Shown: positions 34,722 through 47,821, counted from the first letter of the stretch. The stretch is 64,000 nucleotides of DNA from Norana najaformis (GCA_964023275.1 OZ029913.1:45072476-45136475); one strand, 5' to 3'. Program-made: numbers and translations. The notes: generated by a model from the sequence alone, not told the origin.

Positions 34722-35010
34722 CTGCCTCTCTGTGTTTAGTTGTCTGCCCCATTTCTCTCTGTCTGTTTCTCTGTCTGTATGTCTATCCATCTATCCATGT
34801 GTCTGTCTTTCTGCTTGCCTACCATTCTGTCTGCCTGCATGCTTGTTTGTGTGTGTGCATCTGAGTGCATCTGCCTGCTTGTCTCTCTGTCTGCTTGTCT
34901 GCCTGTGTCTGTATGTTTTGCTGTTTTTCTGTCTGTCTTTCTGCCTGCCTGTTTTTGTCTGTCTGTGTGCCTGTCCGCCTGTCTGTATGTCCATCTGTCC
35001 ATCTGTCCAT
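34499..35010. repeat. Polypyrimidine (CT)n / (CTGT)n tract, 0.5 kb
   Basis: (TC)n, (CTGT)n and (CTAT)n units alternate; the complement is (GACA)-rich. A sub-block with the GTCTGTCTGTCTGT and CTATCTATCTCTGCCTCTCTG pattern occurs twice (about 34537-34620 and 34678-34790). Long open frames in all directions are repeat artefacts. Confidence 0.95.
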
Positions 35011-35447
35011 ACACCGACAGGCTGCTCCTGTTGTTAGGCTTGCTGTGGTCACGTTCACCTCTCAGCCAATGATCCTTTGACCTCTGGACCATGCTTCTGA
35101 AGAGGTCTTATGCACGCCTGTAAACAAGTGTATTGCCTTTACATTCTTACCTTTACGGGCATAAACAGATTACCTGTGGCCGACTATCAGACACAAATAA
35201 ATATCGCAAAAGGTTGCACAACTCACTTAAAGCAAGAAGCAGGTAACACAAACGTAGTCAGTAGGTTCACGAATACCAAATGCCAGGTAATAAAATATTA
35301 ATAAAGCCATCGTCTCTATCTGTGACCTTTTGTAGTACATGTAACATGTAATATTCAGTGTGGCCTAACTGTCTACCAACAAACTGTGCATTAGCATTCT
35401 AGTCATATAAAAGATGATATATTAAGTGTCTAGAAACATAAACATAA

Positions 35448-35477
35448 TACTACTACTACTAGTACTACTACTACTAC

Positions 35478-35521
<44 letters not shown>

Positions 35522-35573
35522 TAATAAAAATAACAATAATAATTATTATTATTGTTATTATTATTATTTAGCA
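35448..35573. repeat. (ACT)n-(AAT)n with inverted (ATT)n
   Basis: ACT units run into about 14 AAT units, then (ATT)n with a few interruptions, so the AAT and ATT halves are complementary and could fold into a long AT hairpin. Confidence 0.9.
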
Positions 35574-35574
35574 A

Positions 35575-36620
35575 CTTCTATAGCACAGGCATCAAAATAT
35601 GGTGCATCTAAACCAAACGTAGTTAGGTTTGTACCCAGAAAGTCAGTCCACTGCAACAGAGAGGCAGTCTGTGGTAGATAAGCCAACTGAAAGAAGTCTT
35701 ATGCCGATAACAAAATGACACAAGAGACTGCACCCAAAAAACTGAAGCGGGCAGAAAGTTCCAAAATATAGGTTCAGCAACCAAAAAAGCTCATTCACCA
35801 AGATCAGTTCTAATTCTTGGTACAACTAAATAAAGGCAGTCAGAAGACCTAGTTGAACAGTGATAAGTCTGTGGAATGCGGATTGATATTAGGTACATTT
35901 TTCAGCTACAATTCAGTGTTTAACAAACTATTTAAGCCTCAGTTTAAAACACAACCTTTCCTGAACAGGAAGCCAAAGCAATGATTTAAGTACAGGGAAT
36001 GTATAGCTTTATCTTGATGTATCAGCCCTAACTCTAGCTAAAGAGTTCTGAACTGTCAGCATATCCTGTATTTTTAATGTTGTGACTGAGGTGACTGGAG
36101 ACCAAGGCATTCGCCAGATGTCCTTGATGACACAGGGACAAATGCCTAATTCTTTGTATGTCACAAAACTGCATGTACGACAACTTACAATACCATTCAT
36201 GCGGTCGGTGAGAGACATATGTAGCAGAGTTACAAACAACGCCCATGATCCAAGCAGAATCAACTGAGACAATAAGTGAGTCCCCTAGTTTAAAAGATTT
36301 AATTAAAAGATTTAAGCCACTCAAACTTTTTGAGTTGCTGTGGAATGCCCGTTAACAGAAATACAGTTTCTGACAGGTTGAAGAGGAGTTCATTAACTGA
36401 CATGCAAGACTGCACCAGGAGCAAAAGGACAAAAGGACAGATTCCACTGATTAAAACTTACCGTATGCGGACTGAAAGGGAGAAACTAGGAAACAGAAAG
36501 ATAGGTCAGATTGCATGCAATTCATAATTACCCATTCAAGATTATTAAATACAAAATAAACACTGAGATGGGCCTGTAATTAGATAGATCACCAGGTTCA
36601 AGAGAAGGGATGCAGTATAG
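35575..36620 (-). mobile_element. LINE family B, internally deleted
   Basis: Minus strand: LEPGDLSNYRPIS (the NYRPIS motif of RT), then, after a deletion of the catalytic region, NLSETVFLLTGIPQQLKK, LGDSLIVSVDSAW, CDIQRIRHLSL, LANALVSSHLSH, and a C-terminal AFLVAEPIFWNFLPASV. The end shows CAACTTCTATAGCACAGG, the family B tail. Confidence 0.82.
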
Positions 36621-36882
36621 AATGGGTATACTTATAAACATACATGGATACATACATACATGTATACATATTCCATAAATACACACATTCCTACATGCAT
36701 ACATACACACAGATACATACATACATACATAAATAGAAATGCACACATATATAGAAATATATATATATATGGGTGGTCCACATGTATATGGTAAAAATAG
36801 TTTCAGATTTCAGTTCTTGGTCACTGTTGGTTGTTTTCCAACTTGTGAGGCACACTTGTCATAAAAATTTGGTGACCTAGTA

Positions 36883-38235
36883 TTGCACCTACAGGTTGTG
36901 CAATCTTGCACTATGCAGACCAAGGATCACTTTTCATATAATACAGTTTCACAGCTGATGCCCCTCCTTCTCCACTGGGATGGAAAGCTCCTTCCGGATA
37001 TCATACACAGAAAGAAGGTTGATCAGGTGGCAGTCATTGTAACAAGTCCTGCAAGAAAGAGGAAAAGCTCCAAGGAGTTTCAGTGGTTGCTGCCGGTACT
37101 GCAGCATCCCAGGCAAAGGCTTGAAGGCATGCCTGAAGCTTGTTGCTGAATGGTCTCTGCGGGGCAAAAGTTGAGGCCTAGTCTTCAACATGCCTGCTTG
37201 AAATACAAGACTGTACATTGATTGAGAGATTTGGACACTGACCTGATCTGAATCACTTGCAGGCACCACATGCTGGAAGTTGTCCTATCTGCGGTCTTCA
37301 GTGCCACTTTTGGGGCCTCCACTGGACCTGAAATCGGGTTGTTCATAGAAGTGTGGTTTACTAGACTGCAGCCAGTTTGAAAGTGCACCCAACTGCCTTT
37401 TCCCTCATGAAACACAGCGGACCTGAGGAGCGAAATGATCTTGTACTACCAGGAGGCCATCAGGAACAGTAGCCACAGGTATGATTATGATGATCTCATG
37501 CTTCTCTGCCTGCTCTTCCTTGGAGGGAAACCAGACGGTCCTATCGACATCCAAGGCCAAGAGCCATACACCGTGCAGAGTGGATAGACACAGCCATCTA
37601 CACAATCCAGGTGTTCCTCTTCCTGAGCCAATTTTCCCTAATTGAGCATGAGAGGAAGACCCCAAGGACCTAAGCCTCTTCTTCATCACCTTCATCTAAG
37701 GACGCTACTGGAACGAGGCTGATTTGGCACATCAGGCTCCACTCAAAGATCTCACCTTTCTGCATCAGCTTGAAGCCTATGAAAGTGAAATTCTGGAAGC
37801 AGCAGAGGCCATGATGAAGCGGCATTTATGGCAACTGTTGCAGTACCTCATAGCCCTTGGACTCTATGATCCTCATCTGTCCAACTCCTCAAAACAGATG
37901 ACTGCTCACAACATGGTGATCATTCCTGAAAAGAAGAAAGGTCTGAAACAGATCGAGGGCAAGACTATCTCTTTCACCAATCCTTTGGAATCCTACATCA
38001 TAAAATGCTCCACCATCTTCTTCAACCTCCTCGTGAACGATGGAGAAGGCAAAAGCTTTCCTGTCAAAGGATCCTTTGACTTGGAATATGGATGAAGTGT
38101 GCCAGGATATGAACACGCGTGTCCAAATGCTGGTTGTAGTGAATGACTGTTCTGAAAGAGGAATCACCCTCATTTTAAGCATTCAGCCATTCTTTGACCA
38201 AAGACAAGACCCAAAAACGGTACATCATCTCTGTT
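36883..38235 (+). pseudogene. Broken copy of an unnamed multicopy invertebrate gene family
   Basis: Pieces in all three plus frames follow, in order, a protein family I recall as repeated in cnidarian and other invertebrate genomes and annotated only as uncharacterised: LLLHWDGKLLPDI, a HHMLEV / FGASTGPE block, LMLLCLLFLGG, an AYESEILEAAEAMMKRHLWQ section, DPHLSNSSKQ, then VQMLVVVNDCSERGITLI. Many stops and frameshifts. Its multicopy nature suggests a mobile-element origin, but no catalytic motif is evident to me. It stops abruptly at about 38235, where a LINE tail begins. Confidence 0.55.
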
Positions 38236-38640
38236 TATATTTTGGAGGAGGTTCACTGGCTGCCTATCTGGAAGCATATAAAATTCAAAATCCTGGCTCT
38301 TGTACATAATTGCCTCTTAGGTTGCACCCCATCTTATCTTAGGGAGCTCTGTGTTTTGGCCTCCTCCATTCCGAGCCGCAGACTACTTCGTTTGGCGGTA
38401 CGGGGTGACTTGCTTGTCCCTGCAGCCTGAACAACTACGGCCCAGTGCAGAAGTTTTGCTGTGGTTGGTTCTGCTTTCTGGAATGGTCTTCCTAATGACC
38501 TAGGCCAGGAACTTCTTAGTCTCTCCCCCTCTTTTCCGCAAGCGCTTGAAGACCTTATTTCCCAGTGCTTCTGGGCTGTTAGGCCGGGAGAGCCTCTGAG
38601 GAGTTTATCTTGAAGTGGTGCTTTATAAATTTTTGATTAC
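38235..38640 (+). mobile_element. LINE family C 3' end
   Basis: Plus strand: EEVHWLPIWKHIKFKIL, CTPSYLRELCVL, then RSFAVVGSAFWNGLPNDL and LLSLSPSFP, ending GGTGCTTTATAAATTTTTG and an ATTACATTACAT tail. Closely parallel to 27720-28160 but 5'-truncated. Confidence 0.85.
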
Positions 38641-41600
38641 ATTACATCATCCAAGTTGTTGTTCTTCACCATAAGAAATTATAGGACTTTGCAAAGGTTA
38701 TCCATATAAACGTAGTGAACAGCACTGAATGCTGTTTTCAAAGGTTCATTTTCCTTTTCAATTCAAGTCAAGAAGCACTCTATCATAATTTTTTAAAAGA
38801 ACATGAGACTATTGCACTGACATCTTGACTTAAACAGCAAATGCTTTTCATTTTTTCATAAACTTTCAATTCATCAACTTTGCAAGAGTCATTAAAGAGG
38901 TCGTTGTAGTGAACCTCCTTTTCATCTGCGTTAGATCTGGGTTCCTTTGTTTTTATATGCATACTTATTAGTGTTAAGTTTCAGTGTATATATTAGTTAC
39001 AGCAGTTCATTGAGATTTTAGCTTAATATTAGCCGGCCAGCTATAAAGTAAGTAGGACTTCAATATTAATAAAGGCCAGCTTAGGTAGTTAATTAGATTT
39101 AGTTTAGATGGGGATTTGTGCTGTCTTGACTGAGCATTTTCAGTGCAAATCAAATGTCCAATGGAAATATTATGAATGGTGAATTGGCAAAATCGAAAGA
39201 CGCCACAGACTTTACAGACGACATTTTACCATGGAAACGGATGAGGTGATCACGTCTTCGCTTGGTTAAGTGTTTACATCACGGTTTAGCAGATGATCTG
39301 TGAGGCGTATTTAAGGAGAGAACGTTGAGAAATCGACAGTCTTGTGTTGGCCATGGGATCGAGAAGACCATGTGGATTGCCTTCACATTTCTCGAGTAAA
39401 AGTCAGGATTTGGTGATTTAAGCGTAATTAATTACCTTCGCTATTAGTTGTGTTATAGTTTCGGCAGAAGAAGCTGAAAGACTCACAGAATGAAAGCTAG
39501 TTGATTTTGTCGTTAAAAAACAGCGAAAAGAAATCGTAGCCAAGACGTGGCTGAATGGAACGTGAACGTTTATCGCAAAGCAAAGTTGTCGAACTAAATC
39601 CGTTTCACTTGTCGAAAGATAAGTTGTTGTTTTCGGTGGACCTATCGCTGAAACAAGTGAACTGGTCACCTCAAAATTACTTTGAAGAAATCGCAAAATC
39701 GGTCAACGATTTTCCCCAGGCAAATTGATGTCTACTGGTAAAGACTCTGTTTTGAAAGCAACTCAAAAGAAAAGAACAAAGTGCACATTCACACATCAGA
39801 AAACCAAACTGTTAATATTTCATCTAATGGACAGCAAAAGGAGCCGAGTTTTCAAGCAACTTCTTCAAGTGGAATGGAAGTCATTACATTATTCCTAAGT
39901 CTAGTGATTAGCTTGTCATAAGTAGAGTAGCTTAGACATTATTTTGGAATTGCATTTCCGTAAATTAATTTCTTGTTGGAAAAAATACCTTTAATATATA
40001 TCATAAAGACCTATTCACTGATTATCTATGATGAGCCAAAACATTAGCAGCTAAGTGAATGAACAAATGCTCAAGTAAGGTGTAATCAACTTGAGATCGA
40101 TGTTGTAACATGACATTGCTCAGTCTCTGGTGCTATTCATACAGCATTACATCACCACAGATACAAAGATTAGGAAGCACCAGAGTCACAGACAGCACAG
40201 ATTTCGTATCTTTGTTGTTCAATGGAAAAGCAATAAGGGCAAATGTGACAGAATTTAAAATTTGTAAGTTGGTGACTGCGGACCACCATAATACAAATAC
40301 ATCCATATAAACATACAGTACATACACACATAAATACATACACACATAAATATATACATACATACACAGTGGCCCCAAACATCATGTGATGTATTGTAAC
40401 TAGACAGTTAGAAAACACAATGTAAAATCCCCTGGAGGGTTTTCACTGCAAGCCCAAATTTTTACTGTAGAAATGAAAATATCAGAATTTTAAATATTTG
40501 GTTAAAAACAAATTTTAATTAATTATTGCATTTTAAGAACAAAAAGTTTCTCAACATGCAAATGATGTTCAAACACATGGCCAGCTATCATATACATGTA
40601 GAACCAGAACCTGACCAATGAAATATCATCTACACAAGCTTAACAGCTGACAGCATATTCACAGTTCTGGGTCCAAGATGCACTGAGGATGAGGAATGAG
40701 AAATTACTTTAACAGAAATTACATTTAAGAGGAATGCCTCCAATGGTCACATGAAAGAGGATTTAAGCAGACTGCCTAAAATAGTCAGAGGAAAATGTTC
40801 CCAAAGAATAAAATGATGCATGAGAAAGCATTACATGCATTTCATGAACTTATGGCTGAAGAACAGAATAATCATCCTGACTTTTTCAATTTCTCCGTAT
40901 GCATTTTATGCCTTGAAAACAAACAAGTTGCTGACTTCAAAGCACATTTATCAGCTATCAAGCACTGCCTTGTGCACTAGGACAATGGCACGACAGAAGT
41001 TTCCCAATTACATTACCAGTAGATTAGTTTGTCTTTAAGATTTCAAACCACACTAGTGTCTGTCATTACCAGACAGTGCTTCATATGAGTCCCTGGATGC
41101 CAAACATCCTTCTGGCCGAACATAACAGAAAAGGCATTTATTCCAAGGAGTGCCTGTTAGTACCTCTCTAACTCTTCCACCCACGACTTTCCCATCAGAT
41201 TCTTCCCTGGCTCAAAGACCTCCAAGGAACCAGCAAGGTTGCATTATTGAAACGGACAGACATTTCCTCCTCTAACCCGAGGTTATATGTGCTATCAACT
41301 GCAAGACAATAATCCAATCTAATAATTTCCAATGTACAAGACACGGAAACATGGAGAACACCCCATCTCTTCCCTATAGATTCAGCATCACTCTCGAGAC
41401 CCCAGTGCACACATACATGCAAACACACAGATGCAAGCATGCGGCTGCCAGACAGTTACTAAGCAAGATGCACATGTATGCATATAAGAAACACCGAAAA
41501 AGCACAAGAAAGACAGACATAGACAGACGTAGACGAAAGATCGATAGACGTAGAGACAAAGACAGTGAAAGAAATATAAGGACCCAAAATATGAATGTGA

Positions 41601-42240
41601 CAGAAATCAATTTCTTTCCCTCTGTCTCTGTTGCGGTCTATCCCTCCATGGCTGTAACTTGACATATGTATGTCTTTCCGTCTCTGCTCTACTTTCTTTC
41701 TGTCTTGCAGCCCCTTTCCCTGCTTTTTTGTTTCTCTCTCTCTCTCTTTGTCTGTCTCCTGCTGCCTGCCTGTTTCACTGCTAGTTTTGTGTCTGATAAT
41801 CTGTCTCTATGATTCTGCCTCTATCTGCTTAATGCACCCGTCTGTCTGTCTGTTTAAAAAAAAATTGTCTGTCTGTCTGTGTATCTGTCTGTCTGTCAGT
41901 GTCTTGCATACACAGACAGCTGAGGCCCAGCTGCCACTCATGTTTAGTTTAGATACAAGGCAAGACGACAGGTTGCACTGTGGGCAGAACAAACAACACA
42001 GCAAAGAATATACAACCGACAACAAAACACAGATAATGGCTTCACATAAATCATTACACAATTCCAGCTATTTTATCATTCACTGGGCCAAGAATAACCT
42101 TCTTCTGAACTGTACAGTGTACATCCATCATCCACTGCTATTCTTCCATCCGAAATTTCATCATTTGCGTATCTCAAGGTGCCTTTCTTGTCCCGGTAAC
42201 GTAACTTAATTGCTCCATTATTCAAACCCTGACAACAATC
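38640..42240. other. 3.6 kb without recognised gene
   Basis: It holds a 70 bp segment at 40457-40525 repeated at 45199-45267, ATAC-rich repeats at 40315-40370, and CT/TGTC-rich DNA at 41500-41920. Plus-strand coding-like shreds near 39465-39560 (DFVVKKQRKEIVAKTW) and 40795-40980 may be old element or exon relics but cannot be assigned. Confidence 0.4.
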
Positions 42241-42244
42241 TAAC

Positions 42245-43475
42245 CTCATCTCAGAACTTCTATAGCACCATTATAATAATGCACTAAGCATCAATCAACG
42301 GCACTCCAAAAAATTTGCAGTCCAGTCAGTTTCAAGGTCACATTCCAATAATACATAAACAAAAACATCTTGAGTTGAAAACGTAAAGGCATCAAGAAAA
42401 CAGCAGAGCTAGAGAACAGACTGTGGAAACATATTCCAGAGCCATGGTCCAGCAACAGAAAAGCCCTGCTGCAAAGAGTAATATTCAGTCAAGGCAGAGC
42501 AAAAGAAACGCAAGTAGACAACTTAGTGGAGTAACAACAGGTCTGAGGGATAAGCAAATTTTGAAGACACTGTGGTTGACTTGAATGCATGAAGCCCTGC
42601 ACTGGCCACAACAACATCATGACTGGTGTTACCTATCTGATGTCTGGATGCCAGAGGCATGTGAAGGATATTGTAATAATGTTAATAACAATAAGTAATG
42701 ATAATCTTCAAAATCCACAATGTGATGACGTATGGATGCTGGGCTGAGTTCATGTGCTTGCCCCCCAGACCTTTGAGCAGGAGGAGGCATTTACAAATAA
42801 TACATGATACAACATGGCCTGTTGGATATTGGACACCCGTGGCTGACCCATGGTCAAGATCAGCAGTCTAAAACTCTTGGCCCATGAACCACATGTGGCC
42901 CACGGCAGAATTTCTTTGGTCCATAACGCTTTGTTAAGAGTTTTTCATCTTTAACAGTTAAGGTCAATTATTTTCAATCATTTCATTATGTTTAATGAAT
43001 AGTTTTAGCAAGAAATAATTGTTTCAGTGTTTATGCACTAAATACCTTCAGTATAAAATGTTGTGCTATATAAGTTTAATAGATGTCAACCAAATGTGAG
43101 TGTGTTGAAAGGGCAAAATACATATCCTGGAATAAAGTCGTGACATTGGCTACTGATGGAATAATTGCAGTCTGCTTATAAAGAGTTGGTGTGGTCAGTC
43201 TTCTGAAGGCCAAACTTGGTAGCCTCAGAATGCCTCCAAGTAATTTCCAAAGCTTTCATTCCATTTAAATAAAGACTGAAGCCCTGACGGATGAGCAAAA
43301 GGAGCACAGATATGTCAGCTGAATCAAACACAAATGCCTTGTAAACTATAATAAGGCAGCTATTAAACTGAATTCTTTGCTCGATGGGCAACCAGGGTAA
43401 TAAACGCAATACTGAAACAATATGCTGATACTTTTGGGTTTTCATATTGGCTCTGGCCAGAAAATGTAGAACCAA
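42245..43475 (-). mobile_element. Mosaic of LINE family B 3' fragments
   Basis: Minus strand: RLLPWLPIEQRIQFNS and IVYKAFVFDSADIS (43.2-43.4 kb), then QQGFSVAGPWLWNMFPQS (about 42.46 kb), ending with the complement of CTTCTATAGCACCATTATAA. Possibly two overlapping truncated copies. 42600-43150 between them shows nothing recognisable. Confidence 0.7.
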
Positions 43476-43484
43476 TTGTAATCA

Positions 43485-44140
<656 letters not shown>

Positions 44141-44183
44141 GCAATACCAGTGAGAAGTGATTTGCAGCAGTAAAGCTGGTAAG

Positions 44184-44567
44184 CAGAGTTCGACCGTACG
44201 TACGGAACGTACGCTATTTTTTCTGCTGAAATGCGTACCGTACGCGTACGCTATTTTTTGGCTAAATTAATAAATAGCGTACGCTAATTTTTCTGCATTA
44301 CGTGTTAGTCGAAATATTTTTTTTATTATAGAATTAACAAAGAATAACAAAAATTAAAAATTAAAGAATGGAAAACGTTTTAAAACAATTCCGTGAACGA
44401 CGAGAAAATGGCGAGAAAAAAATGTGACGTCACGAGAAGCAACTAATATTAAAGGCTGCTCATACGTACGGAATACGAACGTACCGTACGGCGTACGCTA
44501 TTATTTTTAGTAAATTACGTACCGTACGCGTACGCTATCTTCTGCCCTAACGTACGGTCGAACTTTG
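44184..44567. mobile_element. hAT-type MITE, 384 bp, CGTACG-rich
   Basis: Flanked by a perfect 8 bp duplication CTGGTAAG (44176-44183 and 44568-44575). Inverted ends CAGAGTTCGACCGTACGT and the complement of ACGTACGGTCGAACTTTG. The CA(G/A)AGTTCGA start plus 8 bp target duplication fits the hAT superfamily. It contains no ORF. GTACGCTA-T-rich units recur at both ends, and TGACGTCA lies at 44425-44432. Confidence 0.88.
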
Positions 44568-44599
44568 CTGGTAAGAAACCAGAGTATAGATGCTAGTGA

Positions 44600-46330
44600 A
44601 ACTAAAACAGTTTGAAGTGTGTAACAGCTAAATGAGCTCTTAAAAAGGAATAATTATATGACTATCCTGTGAAAAACTGATCTGCATAAGGTTTTAACTT
44701 GGTCAGAAAAAGGCAAAGGCAATATCAGAAGTTTTATGCCTGAATAGAAAGATCAACAGTCAATCCAAGTAACTGAACAGACATCAGCCAATCAAATTTG
44801 AGGAGTAGTTGACATGTGCCAACAAGGAGGTAGTCAGCCTTGGAAGGATTCAGGAAAAGCTCGTTACTTGCCATCCAAGATTGAACATCACTGAAAAGTG
44901 ACACAAGTGTTAAATGGGGCCAAATGAATGAAAAAATCCTGTAGCTGGGTATTGTCAGCACACAAGTGGTGGTAGTCTAGAGCGCTTTCAGTGAGTAGCA
45001 AACACAGTACCTGTAGTTAACATTATGAAATCAAGGTAAAATTGTAGTTTCCAGCTTATCAGTTGTCTAATTTATCCAACACTTCATATTCTGAGCAAGC
45101 TCCAAACCAAGGGTGCAAGAAGTAGGCTTTTAAGTTCCAAGGTTTCTTTAAAAAAGAAATACAAACCTACAAAAAAATCCAAATTATTTCATAGGTTTTA
45201 TCTTTTACTGTAGAAATGAAAATATCAGAATTTTAAATATTTGGTTACAAACAAATTTTAAGTAATTAAAATCATGGCAATTGTGACATTTAAGCAGACC
45301 ACGCTACACCATGGCACTGAACTAAGAGTTAAATATTCTTTGCAACATAACAAACAATTAGCACAATGCCTACTGGCAGTCTGCAGCATCCCATCAGATT
45401 TGTAATTCCGATAAACAAAGCTAATTAGCATAATTATGCCATTTCCATAGGAGCTCAGTCATATCAGATATCATGAGGTCCCATCTGACCCTTGGCCAAA
45501 GAAAGAACAATTACCTATCTCATTTCTAAAGTGTAAAGTAAAGTAGTGTAATTTCCTAGTGAACTTCGATAAAACCCATTGCAATCATAACTTTTCTCAA
45601 ATCCTGGATCTCCCGGTGAGGTGGCCTATCTCCAATAAAAATATAATTACACCATCTTTATAATTTTTCAATAAATTTTTGACCACAGATAGAAATGTTC
45701 CTTTAGGACTCTGGAAAATAAGAAGCATCCTACAGAAATTGCTGAAACTTCTCAAGATCTAGCATACATTGTTGAGTTATAAAATGACTGCCTCTCACTA
45801 ATTAGATAAGATCATTAAAGCAGAAACCAAGTGTCAAGAGAAGACAGAGTTCGAGGTCAGTTTTAGCAACAGGATCCATTGCAGAGAAAGTGACAGAGTT
45901 GAGTATTGTCAACACTGCTGGACCAGTGTATTATGCATGTGTGCAGTTTGACAAATGGCAAAACATAGATTGAAACAGGATCAGAGTGAGAGGAGTTTAT
46001 AGCAACTCAATGAAAATGATCATTGAGATATGAAGATATTAAGAAAAGAGCAGAACAAGCAATTCCAAAGGATGTATGGAGTTGAGACAACAAAATACCA
46101 TGATCGACAGTATCATATGCAGCACTCAAATCAAGAGATGTACGGAGAGATGACTATCTTTATGGAAGATTCAAATTCTCAGAAACAGCTCCAGATACAT
46201 ACTCAGCATATATTAATTTGCATCTCTTTGGCTCTTCCGTATTTGCCATTCTTCAGAACATTTCAAGAGGTTCTTAAAAGGCTGTATAAATGATCAAATT
46301 CAAACACTCAAGTCCTGGCCAACTCAGCCC
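44600..46330 (-). mobile_element. LINE fragment with RT motifs (family B-like)
   Basis: Minus strand: an AYDTVDHGILLSQLH block near 46.1 kb (RT motif A, with Y in place of the usual F) and SWMASNELFLNPSKADYLLV near 44.85 kb. Between them the sequence is degraded and partly foreign (45199-45267 repeat). Confidence 0.7.
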
Positions 46331-46664
46331 ACCACCCTTTTGAGGTCAGTCCACAAGCAACAATGCAAAGTGGAGATTAAACAAGACATCATGTTGTTGG
46401 GCTCTTTTGGCAATGTTAGTGCACTACCAGTGATTTCCTTAAAACTTCAGGATCAACATGATCCTCTAAAAGGCTTAAAAACCACTTGCATAAAAGTTGC
46501 TGGTGGCAGAATCCAGGACCACAATGAGCAAACGTCAAGAAATACCACTTAAATGCATTCCCAGATTTGGTACTATGCTGCATCAAAATCAAACTCTAGA
46601 CAGTTAAGATTTTCCAGCTAACAGTTATCAACTTGCTTCTGTTGCCTTTTATATCATAATAGTA

Positions 46665-46880
46665 ATGGTAATCTCGAGATTTCTACAGCACCCAACAAAA
46701 GCTAAGTCGTGGGAACCACCTTATTCACAGGCTCTTAGTCAAAACAAAATCGACAGGCAAAAGGGTTCGGTTCCAGGTCAAGATCCTGGAGTCAGGCAGT
46801 CAGACAGTTGGACGGCTAAGGTGGATGGTGTTTGAAATTGAAGCAAGAAGAAAGATAAGGGGAAGAGGAACAATAGAATA
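46665..46880 (-). mobile_element. LINE family A 3' end
   Basis: TAATCTCGAGATTTCTACAG, ACCACCTTATTCACAGG, GACAGGCAAAAGGGTTCGG and GTGGATGGTGTTTGAAATTG match the intact LINE 1.2 kb to the right in the same orientation; ends at about the same point past the ORF stop. Confidence 0.85.
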
Positions 46881-47821
46881 AGATTTTTTACTTTATATTT
46901 TCTCGAAAACAAATCCAGTGACAAACTGGATACAACGCCATAGCATGGCCTGTTAAGCTCTACATGAGACAATGCACACTGTTTTTCCACAGAACTGTAA
47001 ATTATTGAAGTTTTCAATGAATGCAGACACATGTAATTCGGCTATAAACAGATGGAAATTTCAGGATTTTATGCCAATATTACAAAATTCTAGAAGATAA
47101 ACTATTCTGTTGTACTATAATATGTATGATGCAATTTTAGCACCAAAGGAATTACAAGAGTAGCCTACTTAATATTCAAAGGTGAAGAAGATTTTGCCAT
47201 TTGGTAGAGGCGACTTGATGAGATCTCTCAATCACGACTGGCCACTCGGCAAGACAATATGTGCATTATATTCCCAGTAGGGCCTCATTTATCAGGCACT
47301 AAGCGTGAAGAAGAACGGTGCACATGCGACCCTAATATGGTTGAAAATATAAGAAAAAGAGCAAATGGTTATTGAAGTAAAAGTTTTTATTAAGCACACC
47401 ACTTGTGAGGATCTTATCTTCCCATGGTCCTCAGCTAAAAAGTTACATCTGCAGTTAAGCGATATTTTTCAGATTATGCCTGTTTATTTGTGGATTAGTT
47501 TAGAACACTGAATAGTGCAAAAATTAAATTCTAATGTGTATAGTTTGAAAATATCACATTTTCATAAAATGAGGACTTTCCTTATTGATAATATTAATTA
47601 TAACTATTATTATCAGTAACAGCAGTAATAACAGAAGCTACTTTAAGAGGAAAGTACATTAGGTGCTAAAAACATATAACAGCTTATTTACATCTATGCA
47701 TACATAACATTTATGAGTGCTTGCTCTGCAACTGCAGTGAAAGCAGCAGCCGGAAGTCAGTCATTATCTCCTTTTTGTGGAAAGATGCACGCTTGGTCTT
47801 TGATGACCGAAGCAAACCATC

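Larger units (their letters stand above)
33626..35575. other. Region upstream of SORBS start: simple repeats
   Basis: Presumed promoter/5' UTR or first-intron region. It holds a (CA)n at about 33949-33968, the polypyrimidine tract 34499-35010 and the AAT/ATT array at 35448-35573. No TATA box or CpG-rich segment stands out. Confidence 0.4.

Noticed and set aside
34484-35092. Cys/Leu/Ser-rich or Arg/Asp-rich proteins on both strands
   Set aside because: Open frames arise from CT/CTGT simple repeats; no domain, start context or splice signal supports a gene.
41670-42209. 179-codon plus-strand frame
   Set aside because: Its first half is CT/TGTC repeat and the rest has no similarity I recognise.
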